A DNA stretch of 64,000 nt, from assembly GCA_019671135.1 (NCBI GenBank), contig JAHRHY010000002.1:2418001-2482000 (forward strand). The letters are read 5' to 3'. The notes under the pieces are model-generated. The model was not told the DNA's origin and did not search any database. It worked only from the letters and a program-made list of their open reading frames with translations. This document shows positions 23,889-35,207 of the stretch, piece after piece. This DNA is from Linnemannia hyalina (Eukaryota; Mortierellomycota; Mortierellomycetes; Mortierellales; Mortierellaceae). Numbering within the stretch: position 1 is the first letter of the stretch; every line of letters begins with the position of its first letter. The translations under genes and the position numbers were made by a program.

Positions 23889-26289
23889 CTAGCCAAAGAC
23901 TTGACGGAACTCCTCGGGATCAACCGCCATCCATTCTCTGTTGAGCTCAACAGGTCCGTCCAGTATAGCCTGCCATCTATGAGAAGAGATCATGAATAGA
24001 ATGTGAACTAGCGCTTGTGGCAAACATGCCATTCATTCTATGATAGAGAAAGCAAGCACTTACTGTTCCCTGAACTCCTTGGTCTCGGCAAGCAGCTCCA
24101 GAGCCAGTTGACGTAAAATTGTGATGCCGCCACAGCAGATGTAAACTGGGTCATGCGTCCTTTGCCAAAGTTAATCCCGCCCTCAATAAAAATGCAGTTA
24201 CAGAGGGCATAGGTGTCGTCGTTGAAGATGCGGTCCACATGGCCATACTTTCCTGTGATATCCTGACCAGTCACCAACGACATTCCTTCCCAAGTCGTCA
24301 TAAAGGACTTGTACTCAACCTTGGACCATTCAACTAGATCGGTTTTGCCTGCGTACCTTCTTGTCTTCAAATGATCGGGCCAATACTCACCCCACTGAGG
24401 GTTCCAGGACTGCGACCGAAGTGGTTGGTATATCCAGCAATCAGAACATTAGTCTTTGCGTCGGCTTGAGGGATCTTGACGGCCCACTCCTTCTGGATTT
24501 TGTTCAAGTTGGCTACCCGCTCGGAGATTCGCATATCCAGGAAAACCCTATTTGACTTGAAAAAAAATCGAAAGAACATATGTAGAGCCAATTAGAACAA
24601 CACAGAAAGAAAAATGGTAACCCTCGCACTTGCGAATTCACAAACAAGGATGACGCGTCAAGAATCTGAGTGGGGTCGCAATATGGGAGACTAGTGTCTT
24701 CCATGTCGAAGTTAACGCGATCAGTATTGAATATTGCGGTAGGGCAAAAACAGCTGGTGTTAAGTGCATCGCTCCTGACATGTTGCTGTAAAAAGAACTT
24801 CTCGGCCTTGGTGCACGAGATGGGTCCAACAGCATAGCCTTGAGTAAGGACGACTAAGCCAGTCGTCGCAGCTACCTCTGGACTGGCGATTTCCTCGTCC
24901 ACTCTCCATTCCCAATTTGTGATCTTTTGGAGGGGGTCGCTGTTGCGGTTGAATCGATGCAACTCATCATCACAATCTTTGTATCGAGGGCTGAAAGTGA
25001 GTGGCTCTTCAAGCGTCTTAACGCGATGAAAGCACGAGTTATTTTTATCCAGCTCGGCTGGACAGGCGATGTATATCCTATTGACAAGGGCACCTATAAG
25101 CCGCTTTTATGGCACCCGACGCTTACCAAACCAGTCACAAGATCCTCTTCGGGTTGGATCCGATACCGGGATCGCGCTGCCTGATCGAATTATAGAATAA
25201 ATAACCAATGCGGCGTTAGAATGTCTGAAACTCTTGTACATACCTCTATTCAGTTTAGCAAGCGGAAACACGACGAGTAATAGGTTGTCTGTCTTGATCT
25301 CAGGTTCGTGTGGTCGCCGTCAAACATGCACTCCAAAGTCCTCCATGACAGCAACACCTTGCATGTCTGATAAAACAACCCCCCTGGCAACGGCGAGTCA
25401 GTACGGTATCTGCGGCTCACTATGGAGTGGTAGACCTTGAGCTGATGAGCGCTGAAGGCCTCAAAAGGGTCAGAGTCCCACGCCAATGGATCGGACATCA
25501 CATTTCCCGTCTATCCAGCGTATCAGTCGAGAGAGAAAAATCAATAAATGAAAAAATGGAAACATAAAACAATTCCAACGCGTCGACATCGTCGAGCAAC
25601 AAACATACCATAAGCTTTCCAGCGACAAGTTCAGTTTCTTTCGAGAACATTATAGCAACCGTTTCGCTCCTTTCAGCAACTCCGTGCCGAACTTATGCCA
25701 ACAAGAAAGAATAAGGAAAAAAAAATTAATTGTGAGGACGGAGCATGATCAAATCAACAATTGGTAGAGCCAATCAACCATGCGATCATATTGCACGAAA
25801 AAGTGATCAGAGCGTAAGCAACGATTTGATCACAAAAGTTGAACATAAGCTGCATACCTGTGTCCTTCTGGTTGTCCCGAACAACACAGGGGGTTGTTGG
25901 CGTGACTTGATGCAAGTTTGTCGTCGGAGGCTTCTCGTGCGATCTGTTGTGGATAGTAGTAAAGTGGCCGATCTCCGTTATGTCACTTGAGGAAATCTTC
26001 CCGCATCACCCCACTCTGCAACGAACCATCCTGTGCTCCTGTTAATGGGCCTTTTCTCTTCTGCAGTTTTGAACTGAGCCGAACAGTCGTTCCGCGAACA
26101 CTCAAGGACTTGATGGCTCTCACGGATGTGTCGCAGAAGAGTCATGTTCAGTTTGTACCTCCTGTCGCAGCCCTTATATGTTCAGATAAACGGTTTCCCG
26201 GCTACCCCACAATACCGCTTATGGTCCTTCATGACCGCCGGGCGCTTCCCGCAATTTGGACATTGCTTACGAGTCTTGTTTCCAGGCAT
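23889..26289 (-). pseudogene. Decayed multi-exon gene: N-terminal C2H2 zinc-finger region plus unknown C-terminal domain
   Basis: Pieces that join in phase run from ATG 26289 (MPGNKTRKQCPNCGKRP) to TAG 23889 (ending EEFRQVFG). A C2H2 finger is readable, but its first Cys is TGA (26182-26184): KPFI, stop, TYKGCDRRYKLNMTLLRHIRESH. Later exons carry MFSKETELVAGKLM, VYHSIVSRRYRTDSPLPGG, GVAVMEDFGVHV, WFGALVNRIYIACP and LLAETKEFREQW. Lesions: that TGA; loss of frame in a 6-G run at 25379-25384 (minus strand); TGA at 25320-25322; a frameshift near 24158-24170. Two would-be introns are only 33 nt (25094-25126) and 26 nt (24365-24390). I do not recognise the C-terminal domain. Sequencing error at the G-run is possible, but not for all lesions together. 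Confidence 0.6.
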
Positions 26290-27014
26290 GGTTCCTGAAG
26301 TTTGGAAAACGCAATTATTGTTCTGGCTGAAAGAAGAGAAGTATCGTAGTTGTTGAGGTCGAAAGGCAGCGAAAGGTATCCTAGCCAAGACAAGGCCCGA
26401 TAAGCGCTGCTGTTGTTGCTGTAGATGAGTTGGCATAAAGTCCTTGGTGAAAAGTTGATAGTGGTAAGAGCGTTATGAGGATAAGCAGGAGTAAAAAAAG
26501 GCTGTACTTGGCTGAGAAACGAAAACGTCCTGACCGCCGTTGAGGAAGAGCAAGTGCGTACAGAGATAAAGTTCGTCCCGAGAGGGTTGTAGAGCAGAGG
26601 TGACGATCCCTTGGTGTAACAAACAATAGACTGGGTAGGACCAGACGTCTCCTTGCGGAGGACGTAGGTGATTGGGTGTGGGTGTGGATGTATATATGTG
26701 TTAAAGGAGGGTGAGGGAGGGTGTGATAAGAAAAGGTAGGAAGGAAGGAGGAAACTGGTTGTTGGAGGAAAGGGGTGTGTCGGCAAAGGATGACGAAAGA
26801 GGAATGTGGGAAGAGCCAAAAGGCGTTGGCCTGGAGGTGTAAGGAGGAAACAACAAAAAGAAGTGGATTGCCCTCTTGTTCCGTAGCTCCCTTAGACGCG
26901 TCAAAATGTTGGCAACAAAGGCTGTGTTTCGCTCGAAACGCCCAGTCACCTATCCATTTTTTGGTTTTCAAGTTTTGCGAGTTGGGTCGGGATTATACGC
27001 TTTTAGATTTTCCT
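26290..27014. other. Upstream region of the zinc-finger pseudogene
   Basis: No gene is supported. TATATATG near 26690 and CT-rich minus-strand sequence look promoter-like. The right boundary meets duplicated copy B of the PP2C 5' end. Confidence 0.45.
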
Positions 27015-27412
27015 CGGCTCCGAGTCAAGGAGGAGGGAGGTAAAAGAAGAAGGTTGTTGGGACGAGTGGAAACGAAGCAGGGTCATGGAACGACAACCCT
27101 GCTGCAGAGCCGAGAGCCGAAGAGACATTCTTTTTTCGCACTTTAGCCGAAAGGAAAACTTTGTTGTAGTGATGTCTTGTCTGTGTTGTTGTTCCTCTTG
27201 CTTCTTTTGTTGGTGAATGGTGGAGTGGAGTGGTTCGATGGAGGTCGGTTGTTCTTTGTTTCGACTACGCCGTTGGAGGGTGGAGAGAGCTGGAGCGGAG
27301 TGGGGAGTGAAAAAAGGAGAGAGAGAGAGAGAAACGAAAGCCTTGGCGAAGATATAAGGAACAGAAGGTCGAGAAATTGAAGGTGGAGTGGGAAAATACA
27401 AAAAGCTCGCAA
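27015..27412 (-). pseudogene. Copy B: duplicated 5' end of the PP2C phosphatase gene, truncated
   Basis: Matches 22990-23430 in the same orientation. It retains promoter-like sequence, the ATG at about 27127 and the opening MSLRLSALQQGCRSMTLLR, then diverges and stops after SEPRKI. Homology begins abruptly around CGGCTCCGAGTCAAGG. The copy lies on the far side of the zinc-finger pseudogene, so that pseudogene is flanked by two direct copies about 4 kb apart. Confidence 0.8.
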
Positions 27413-28296
27413 AAGACAAACGCGCTATTTTTCTTTATCAGCTCACGGATGATCGGCGAGGGCATGGATGGCAACAGATGGCATGGAGATGGTCACCTGG
27501 CACTGTCGGAACCATCACCAGGGCCATCCTTTTCACATCATATGACCTCTGTGACAGCCGCAAACTCGACGACTATCTATCGAAAAAGCACGTAAGAAGC
27601 CAAGAGTGCGCAATAAGATGCTTCTGGACAAACCAAGGAAATCCTCAATCGAAAGGGTGAACTTTAACTCAGATGGCAACCAATATCCCCTATTTCCATG
27701 CTCCTCCAGCCATGGTTGTCTCGTTTCCCTTCAAGGATCGGTAAACAGAACGAACTCACATTGATGGGTTGCGAACATGCTTTATATTTTATTTTTTTGA
27801 CTGGTTACTAATAAAGCGCTTCCAACTCACATGAGACAACACGGTCATGTTCCCAAAAGGAGGTAAATCTGAGCGCGAGGCGAAGCTGAAAGAATGGAGA
27901 TCGAGTAGTCGACGAAGAAACCCCCACGGTCGACATCAGGGTCGAGATGTTAATTAATGGGTATGAACGGAGGGACCGCTGCCTCTTCTAAATTGAATCG
28001 GTAAGCAGCAAGTATAGAAGCATATTTTTTTTGCGCTGTTCAGTCTTTAGAATAGAAAACTAATGCTACATTGCATGTACACATCAGCACGGCGGGGCGG
28101 CGCATTCGGGAACTAAATAATAAAGAGACCGGTTCTAAGGAAAACCCGATCGGCACGTCTGCAACAAACTTATGATCGCTCATGACCTGCCAGGGATCAT
28201 GGACAACAAATACTGTCTCGCCTATCCAACAAAGCTGAACTGGGTCAACGCCTTCTTCCTGCGACGATCTCCCTGGAAATCTGCTCACCATCAAGC

Positions 28297-28378
<82 letters not shown>

Positions 28379-29010
28379 CTTGTCGAACATGTGAATATGT
28401 GATCCACCAAGACAACCGCAATGGAGAATCCAGCACAGAAAATCACCAAATAAACTCGAAGATCAAGTAACAAGTTGACTTGTCTAAAAGAAACGGCTAC
28501 AATAAGATGGGCGGTATTCACTCAGGGCAACGCTGTCGAACAGTATCCAGTGTTTTCTCAGGGAACACGTCAGAAGTGCCGCTTCGGGAGAACACGGTGT
28601 TTCGTCGACGAGGTGAATATTTTTTGAAGCGGATTCATGAGCATGCCAAACCGAAAAGCTATCGATCGATCGCGTTTGTTTCGATTCGAACGGGAAAAAG
28701 GCTACTTTACTGTGACCCAGATCGTCGTGGTCTCTTCACGTTTAGCGGCTCGTATGTCCCAGAGCTAACACTTTCTTCTACTTTGCGTTATCTAATTGGC
28801 TATGAATGTCATTTTCTACTTTTTCATACTCTAATTGCCTTTCCTTATATGACATAGGTTCATCTTGGACATGAGGGTGTATGGTCGCGTAGCACGAACG
28901 AGATGATTTGACCTAAGCAAGAAAGAGACCACGACCAAGGTATAAGAGAATGAAATAAAAGAGAACGAGCCAAGGCGTGTTACACGGCATCAGTACTATT
29001 TTATTATCAC
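27413..29010. other. Degraded intergenic DNA with long (CT)n
   Basis: No gene is supported. Open stretches at 28040-28250 (-) and 28480-28857 (+) have protein-like composition but no motif that I recognise and no consistent exon partners. The (CT)n run is listed separately. Confidence 0.4.
28300..28377. repeat. (CT)n microsatellite, ~78 bp
   Basis: An uninterrupted TC/CT dinucleotide run, the longest in the window. Other runs occur at ~8560-8582 and ~50154-50187. Confidence 0.95.
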
Positions 29011-29130
29011 ACTCGCATGGGCTGTAAGGCCACGTTGTTCCAGGAGGGAACTGAGGGCTCCAAGCTCCGCGAGTTGTCCGGAGGAGATCGCTTGTTTCTG
29101 AGGGCCACCGTTACCGTTATTTTAACCATA
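29011..29130 (+). pseudogene. CTP synthase relic, opposite in strand to the intact gene
   Basis: Translating from 29014 gives [20 protein letters not shown], close to the intact CTP synthase segment [20 protein letters not shown]. About 30 bases around the LFQEGTE codons are identical. Similarity continues out of frame (EGHRYRY against ERHRHRY) and then fades. Only a small part of the glutaminase domain remains. It lies ~600 bp beyond the 3' end of the intact minus-strand gene. Confidence 0.75.
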
Positions 29131-29700
29131 TCTTGAAGTGATTGGTCCTTCTCGTGAAGCGATGTTCTTCAAGGAAAACAAGCAGAAGAGTCGCTTAGAG
29201 GAGGCAGGCTTTCCTTAGCATCCTGGGATCCCTGAATCAGGAAGGTAGAGGGTTGTTGATATTTCGCTGCAGCATGACATGAGGATTGATCAACCAATCA
29301 CTCAGCTATTATCATTCAAGCACAAATGTTTAATTGTCTCAATTTTTTATCATGATGGCCTGTGCGTCTTCCACAATCACTGCCCTCCTGTAGAAAAACA
29401 AATGAATAAAGCCATCGTATTGTACATGAAGGCATGCACTAAGATAGATATTACTTTGTTCTAAGAGTGGTATGACGTCGACTCAATCACACACTAAAGG
29501 GTTGTCTTTCACTCAACCGCCCAGTCACTCGCCATTTTCTGCGTTGTTCTGATTAGAAGTGTGCAAATCCAAGACCTGCTAATGGTTTATTGCTGTTGTA
29601 GGTTTTTTTAGGGGTTATGATACATAGTGAAAAAAGTGAATGCAAAGGGGTACGAAAGAAATGATGAATAGAAAGGAGTAGAAAAATGCTGAATAGTAAA
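29131..29700. other. 3' flank of CTP synthase
   Basis: No gene or distinctive element is seen; A/T-rich with short frames only. Confidence 0.5.
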
Positions 29701-31713
29701 TTACAACGAGGCGAGGTGGTTCTCGAGGTCACCGGTAGCAGCCAAGATAAGACCCATGAAGGGAGGGGAGGGCTTGAGGGGACGGGTCAAGTACTCGGGA
29801 TGGTACTGGACACCGACGAAGTAAGGGTGGTCAGCCATCTCGACAATCTCCATGCGCTGACCAGTCTCATCCTTGCCGACAAATTGCATGCCCTTGGAGT
29901 GAAACTTGTCGATCATCTCAGGGTTGATCTCATAGCGATGGCGGTGACGCTCCAAAACCTCAGATCCGCCTCCGTACAACTTGCGAAGCTTGGAGTTCTC
30001 AGTTCCCTCCTGGAACAACGTGGCCTTGCAGCCCAATCTCATCGTGCCACCCAGGTGAGTTTTGCTGATCTCAGGCATGAAGACAACGACGGGGGTGGTG
30101 GTGTTCTCGTCCAACTCGATGGAGTGAGCCTCGGGCATACCGCAGACATTGCGGGCAAACTCGATAACCGCGATTTGGAGACCAAGGCAGATTCCGAGGT
30201 AAGGGACCTTCTGCTCACGTGCCCACTTGGCGGCGGCAATCTTACCCTCGACACCACGGTTACCGAATCCACCGGGGACAAGGATACCCTGGGCAGAGCA
30301 GAGATCCTGCCAGGCCTCGTGGTACTTGACGGGGTTGGCAGAGCGAGCCTCGGGCTCGAGATCCGAAGCTTCGACCCACTTCATGATGAGCTTCTTGCGG
30401 CAGTTCAAGGAGGCGTGCTCGAGGGCCTTGACGACAGAGGCATAAGAGTCCTGGAGGTTGGTGTACTTGCCGACCAAGACGATGGTAACGGTGTCATGGA
30501 GACGCTCCTGAGAAGAGGTCAACTGGTTCCACTTTGCCCACATCTCGACACCCTTCTGCTTCAAGGGGGCGCTGATGTTGATGGTCTTCTCGATGTTCAG
30601 GCGCTTCCAGAGGTAGTCGACCATACCCTGATCCTTCAAGAGCTCGGGGACGTGGTAAACGGAGTTGCAGTCGCGGACGGCGAGGACCTGGTTGGGCTGG
30701 ACGTGGCAGAACATGGAGATCTTGGACTGGATACCCTCATCCAATCCATTCTTTTCGCAACGGCAGGCAATGAGATCGGGGGTGAGACCCAAACCACGGA
30801 GGTCACGGATGGAAGCCTGGGTGGGCTTGGTCTTTTGCTCACCGACGGAACCGATGGTGGGGACCAAGGAGACGTGGATCAAGGCAAAGTTCTCGTGGCC
30901 GACGCGGAACTGGAACTGACGCATAGCCTCGACAAAGGGAGCAGACTCGATATCACCAACGGTACCTCCGAGCTCGATGATGCAGACATCGGGCTCCTCA
31001 CCAGAGTCGTCGACGGGGATGGTGGCGACACGCTCGACCCAGTCCTGAATGGCATCAGTGATGTGGGGGACGACCTGGACGGTCTTGCCGAGGTAGTCGC
31101 CCTTGCGCTCGCGCTCGATGACATCCCTGTAGATCTTGCCGGTGGTGATGTTGTTGGAGCGGGTCAAGGTAACGTCGAGGTAACGCTCGTAGTTTCCGAG
31201 ATCGAGATCGACCTCACCACCATCGTTCAAGACAAAGACCTCGCCTATTGCAAACAAAGAGAAGGAGAAGGGAGTATGAGTGTCAATTGCTTCTTTTTTT
31301 TTGTTTGTATTTACGTTGGATGGGATAGCTCACAACGTTCATGTTGCGGGAAAACATTTCGAGGGACGTAATTGGAGGGAAACATTTTTTTTTCTTCTTT
31401 TTGTTATGCAGAGTGGGATGGTCTCCCCATCTTGCAGGAGGTGGGGTTTGGTGTAATGTGTGATGTGTGTGGAATCAAATAGACAGCATGGTGTGTGGAG
31501 AGAGAAGGATTGCAGAGAGACAGGATGAATGAAGTAATTACCGTGATCGAGGGGGGAGAGGGTGCCGGCATCGATGTTGAGGTAGGGGTCAATCTTGATC
31601 GAGGTGACCTTGAGGCCCATTGTCTTGAGGAGGAGACCGGTGGAGGAGGCGATGATACCCTTGCCGATACCCGAGATGACACCTCCGGAGACGAGAACGT
31701 ACTTCTTGACCAT
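29701..31713 (-). CDS. URA7: CTP synthase, 571 aa
   Basis: Exons: 31713-31542 and 31244-29701, with the codon for Gly ([12 protein letters not shown]) split by the 297-nt intron. It converts UTP, ATP and glutamine to CTP, the last step of pyrimidine nucleotide synthesis, in the cytosol and often in filaments. Synthetase landmarks: [17 protein letters not shown] (P-loop), [44 protein letters not shown] and [20 protein letters not shown]. The C-terminal class I glutaminase domain has the nucleophile in [20 protein letters not shown] and the His/Glu pair in [18 protein letters not shown]. Length and domain order are normal for the eukaryotic enzyme. Strongly biased, C-ending codons suggest high expression. 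Confidence 0.97.
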
Positions 31714-32360
31714 GGCTGCTTGCTTGTTCTTGAGAGTGGTTATGGAAAAGAAGTGAAGTGGAAAGGAAGGGTGAACAGACAAACGGGAATAAAGGATAGA
31801 GTGAAATGGATGTTTTATTAGCCCAGAAAAAGGGAAAGAACTAAGAAGGCGAATCAGGGTGCCTTTTATACCTTGCAAGAATGCTGGATGCAGTCACGAA
31901 CACCATTGTTTTGTTTGCTGCGTTTTTTTTTTCGGTCTGCAGCAGTCAGCTTGTTTGCGCACGTGATATGGCATTTCAATGCCAGCATATTAAGGGGAAT
32001 GCCACACCTCGCTAGAAAAGAGAGCGTCTTCAACTCAGACGAGAAACGCGTTTCTTTACTCCGCTCTCATTGCTGTACGTTCGTTCCTTCGACCGTCGTC
32101 AGTCAAGTCAACCCAATTCGGCCGAAAGGGGAATACTATCGCTTAAGAACGCCTACTTCACAATCGGGCAGACACACGAGGGCATGAGCATGTGCATCAC
32201 TATCGATTCTATTCTAACCTCCTCCCATATCGTTCTTACTCCTGCACTTCCTTCTCTTCTTTTGCTTTCTTTCCCATTCTCGCTCACACCCTTCTCTCTC
32301 TCTCTCTTTTCATTCTTCTTTCTCTACCCTCCCACAACCGCATATCACGACACCGAAAAC
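31714..32360. promoter_or_regulatory. Divergent promoter region, CTP synthase / DUF7707-like gene
   Basis: A 647-bp head-to-head interval. The plus-strand half becomes CT-rich (32215-32330), typical of fungal leaders. I see no specific operator. Confidence 0.5.
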
Positions 32361-33587
32361 ATGCAGCGTCGAGGCCCATCGGTCACCTCACCAAGCCGCT
32401 ACATCCTGTTGAGTCTGCTCGTAATGGTTCTGGACTCTCTGGTACCGGCAGGAGCAGGAGGAGGCCCTTCTCGTACAGTCCAGATACCCATATCCACAGT
32501 CGTCGCACCATTGGACGCAGCCGCCATGGAAACACTCTGCGCTGACCAGATCGGCATGTGCACCGTCTCCTGTCAGAGCAAAATCCAACAAAACTCCTGG
32601 TACATCCCAAAACAACAACAACAAAAAACTGTGCACGCACTCTCTCATTTTTCCTCTTTTCCCTCAATCTCACCCTTCTTTTCCTTTTCATTCTTTTTTT
32701 ATCTTTTTAGCAACGCGAAGTCACTAAGCTGGACATGTACCTGCATTAACGGGACACGATCGACTTTTGGAGACTGGCAACTCCCTATCCCCTTTCAACT
32801 CTGTCGCCGACAACTCTCGTCATGTTTGCAGCAGTGCGAAAGCTCACAAAAACAGACTTTGGATCGGGAAAGGAAAGCCAAAGGATCAACACCCTCTGTC
32901 AAGAAACGGAACACGGACAGTGGTGGGAGAAGAGGAGATATTGGACAGGAAGAAACGATAGAGAGCATGGATATCTCGGATGAGTTTCAACTTGTTCGAC
33001 AATCTGCTCGCCTCCAGGCTGCCTCGTTTTCAAAGCACCGAAGCAAACGACAACAGAAATATCAGCGACTCCAACTCCAATCGAAACAACAAAAGGGGAA
33101 AAAGGTCAAGCATACTCGAAAGAAACGACTTCTGGAGCAGCCAACTAACTCCAAGACGCTACACCAATCGCCATCATCAAGAGCAGGAGGAGCAACAACG
33201 ATAGGGGAAAAGGCAACAAGAGGAGGAGGAGGAGTAAAAACAGAAACAACAATACCAGTAACAAAAGGAGATGACGAAGTCATACAACAACTACCATCCG
33301 CCTACTCCGTGGACACACCCGTACCCCGAGACCCGATCTGTCAAGCCCAATGCGAACACCGATTCTTCTGCGGAACCAGATCTGCACCAGAGTACCATAA
33401 CCTGAACGACTACCTCGCCAGCAACAATACTCCTAATAGTGATGGTGATAGTCGTGGTATGGCGGTCTCGCCTAGCAGGAATAACGGACCTGGTTCTGGA
33501 GGACTATTCGACCTGCGGTTGTCGGCGCTTGTCAGTGTTTCTATTGTGATGATGTCTGTTGTCGTTGCACACCATGTCACACTGTAA
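32361..33587 (+). CDS. DUF7707-like cysteine-rich surface protein with a long basic insert, 371 aa
   Basis: Exons: 32361-32599 and 32711-33587; the junction rebuilds NSCNAKSLSWTCTC. After a basic start, a hydrophobic segment (YILLSLLVMVLDSLVPAGAG) serves as a signal peptide or anchor. The Cys pattern (LCADQIGMCTVSC, WTCTCINGT, PFQLCRRQLSSCLQQC) resembles DUF7707, a fungal extracellular domain. A Lys/Arg/Gln-rich, probably disordered stretch (~residues 125-255) follows, then a Cys cluster (PICQAQCEHRFFC). A terminal hydrophobic helix (LSALVSVSIVMMSVVVAHHV) suggests a GPI signal or membrane anchor. The strongly basic centre is odd for a secreted protein. AATAAA lies at 33653-33658. Function is unknown. 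Confidence 0.7.
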   Translation: MQRRGPSVTSPSRYILLSLLVMVLDSLVPAGAGGGPSRTVQIPISTVVAPLDAAAMETLCADQIGMCTVSCQSKIQQNSWYIPKQQQQKTVHALSHFSSFPSISPFFSFSFFFYLFSNAKSLSWTCTCINGTRSTFGDWQLPIPFQLCRRQLSSCLQQCESSQKQTLDRERKAKGSTPSVKKRNTDSGGRRGDIGQEETIESMDISDEFQLVRQSARLQAASFSKHRSKRQQKYQRLQLQSKQQKGKKVKHTRKKRLLEQPTNSKTLHQSPSSRAGGATTIGEKATRGGGGVKTETTIPVTKGDDEVIQQLPSAYSVDTPVPRDPICQAQCEHRFFCGTRSAPEYHNLNDYLASNNTPNSDGDSRGMAVSPSRNNGPGSGGLFDLRLSALVSVSIVMMSVVVAHHVTL

Positions 33588-33874
33588 TCATGTCCACCTT
33601 TCTCTTCGGACAATACAACAGACAGCATGGATACATGGGCCATGCCCGGTTAAATAAAGAACGTACATTAGCCATGATGACAATAAAGGATCGTCATTTG
33701 TGACTTGTGCCCCCTCCTCCCTTGGAGTACAAAAAGAAGCACTCCCCCTCGGAGGTCGTCTCTCTTCTCTCTCTTCCTCCTCTCACCTGCATCCTCCCCT
33801 ATTTCGCCTCAACTTTTCCGAGACACTCTTTCACCCTCACCCCTCCTCACACTCAACAACTCGCACGACTAACA

Positions 33875-34863
33875 ATGGAACCTGGCGATAAAGTCAACGG
33901 TAAGCGAACGTCAACCAAGGAAAAACGCAGTAGGAACTTCAACAAGGAACACGCTCTTTTGTCAAAGCCGACTCTACCATCCATATGGACCAACGATGGA
34001 CGACAGTTTCATTCACCTTCTTCGTTAAACTCATCCACACTTTTCCCTCAAAACTCTAAATAGGAGCCAAGCTCTTCAAGACCCGATGCGCACAATGTCA
34101 CACCGTCGAAAAGGTATCACACTCTCTCCCCCCCCCCCCCCCATATACAGATCCTTAAATGACTTCTCTACTGCAGTAATCTCACTTTCTCACCTGCATA
34201 CATACTCCTCCCTTGTGAAACAACAAAAAACATATGTCTATAGGGCGGACCAAACAAGGTCGGACCCAACTTGAACGGCATCATGGGCCGTCAATCAGGC
34301 AAGGCCGCCGGATACTCCTACACCGAGGCCAACAAGAACAAGGGCGTCCACTGGGATGAGCAGACCCTCTTTGACTACCTCGAGAATCCCAAGGTACTGA
34401 GACTGAGAACGAAATAACAAACAAACAACGGCGGCAAAAGAACAAGGAAAGGAAAAGACTCGAGATTGGGAAAAATGGAAAAGGAAGCGGGAAAAAAAAG
34501 CGTTGGCTATGACACTATACAAAGGTCGGGACTTTATCACCTGGATCAATGAACAAACGTCGTTTTTCTTTCTTATTTGTTTGTGGTTTGTGGTCTGTTT
34601 ATGGGCCTGGGCTTACCATGCAGTTGGCTACTTGGACTTGGACTTGGACATGAGATTAGACTTGGACATGAGATTAGACTTGGCTGAACAGTGAGGGATG
34701 GGAGGAGGGGGTCGAAATCTCACAAACTCAACTCACTTCTTCACGCGACTTCGTGGACAATTGATAGAAATACATCCCAGGCACCAAGATGGCCTTCAAT
34801 GGTTTCAAGAAGGCCAAGGACCGCAACGATGTCATCGCCTATCTCAAGGACTCATGCGCCTAA
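33875..34863 (+). CDS. CYC1: Cytochrome c, 106 aa, four exons
   Basis: Exons: 33875-33899, 34064-34113, 34244-34393 and 34768-34863; phases agree. The mobile electron carrier between complexes III and IV in the mitochondrial intermembrane space. The haem-attachment motif CAQCH sits in [19 protein letters not shown]. The Met ligand is in [20 protein letters not shown], and the family's [17 protein letters not shown] is intact. The first exon encodes only MEPGDKVN plus one base. Intron 2 contains a C13 run (34127-34141 region) and intron 3 is unusually long here (374 nt). There is no cleavable presequence, as expected. Confidence 0.97.
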
Positions 34864-35207
34864 CATCCCTAGTTCCTCTTCCTCGTTTTTCATTTTTCTT
34901 TTCTCGCTTTTGTCTTCCCTTTCTCTTTGTATTACCACATCCATTATTCAACAATACACTCGTTCGTCAATTGAACCATTGCTAAAACAAGTGTGCAAGA
35001 CAGGGTGGAAAAATGATTCGATTTGTTTATTCAAAACAAACAAGGGAAAAAAATACAGTGGGAAAAGGATACAATGGTTGACTTGAAGTGGGAAAGGAAA
35101 AAAATGAAAGTGAGTGAAAATGGCGAAAGAAGAGGAGAAATATGAAAGTAAGTGGCCCTTCACTCAGAAGGGGAAAAAATAGAAAGGGGTCGAAGCATGA
35201 ATGGGTC
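34864..35207. other. Convergent 3' flanks of cytochrome c and TAF2
   Basis: 344 bp of T-rich sequence after the cytochrome c stop, then A-rich sequence towards the TAF2 stop. No gene is seen. Confidence 0.6.

Noticed and set aside
26182..26184. TGA at a zinc-finger Cys as possible selenocysteine recoding
   Set aside because: The same gene has another TGA replacing a non-Cys residue and two frameshifts, which fits decay; zinc-finger Cys is not a known selenocysteine position.
28480..28857. 125-codon plus-strand frame starting MSKRNGYNKMGG
   Set aside because: No recognisable motif, no consistent splice partners, and it lies in a region of relics; too weak to call a gene.
29701..31371. Long plus-strand open frame opposite CTP synthase
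   Set aside because: It is a shadow of a highly biased codon set on the other strand; the minus strand is an unmistakable CTP synthase.
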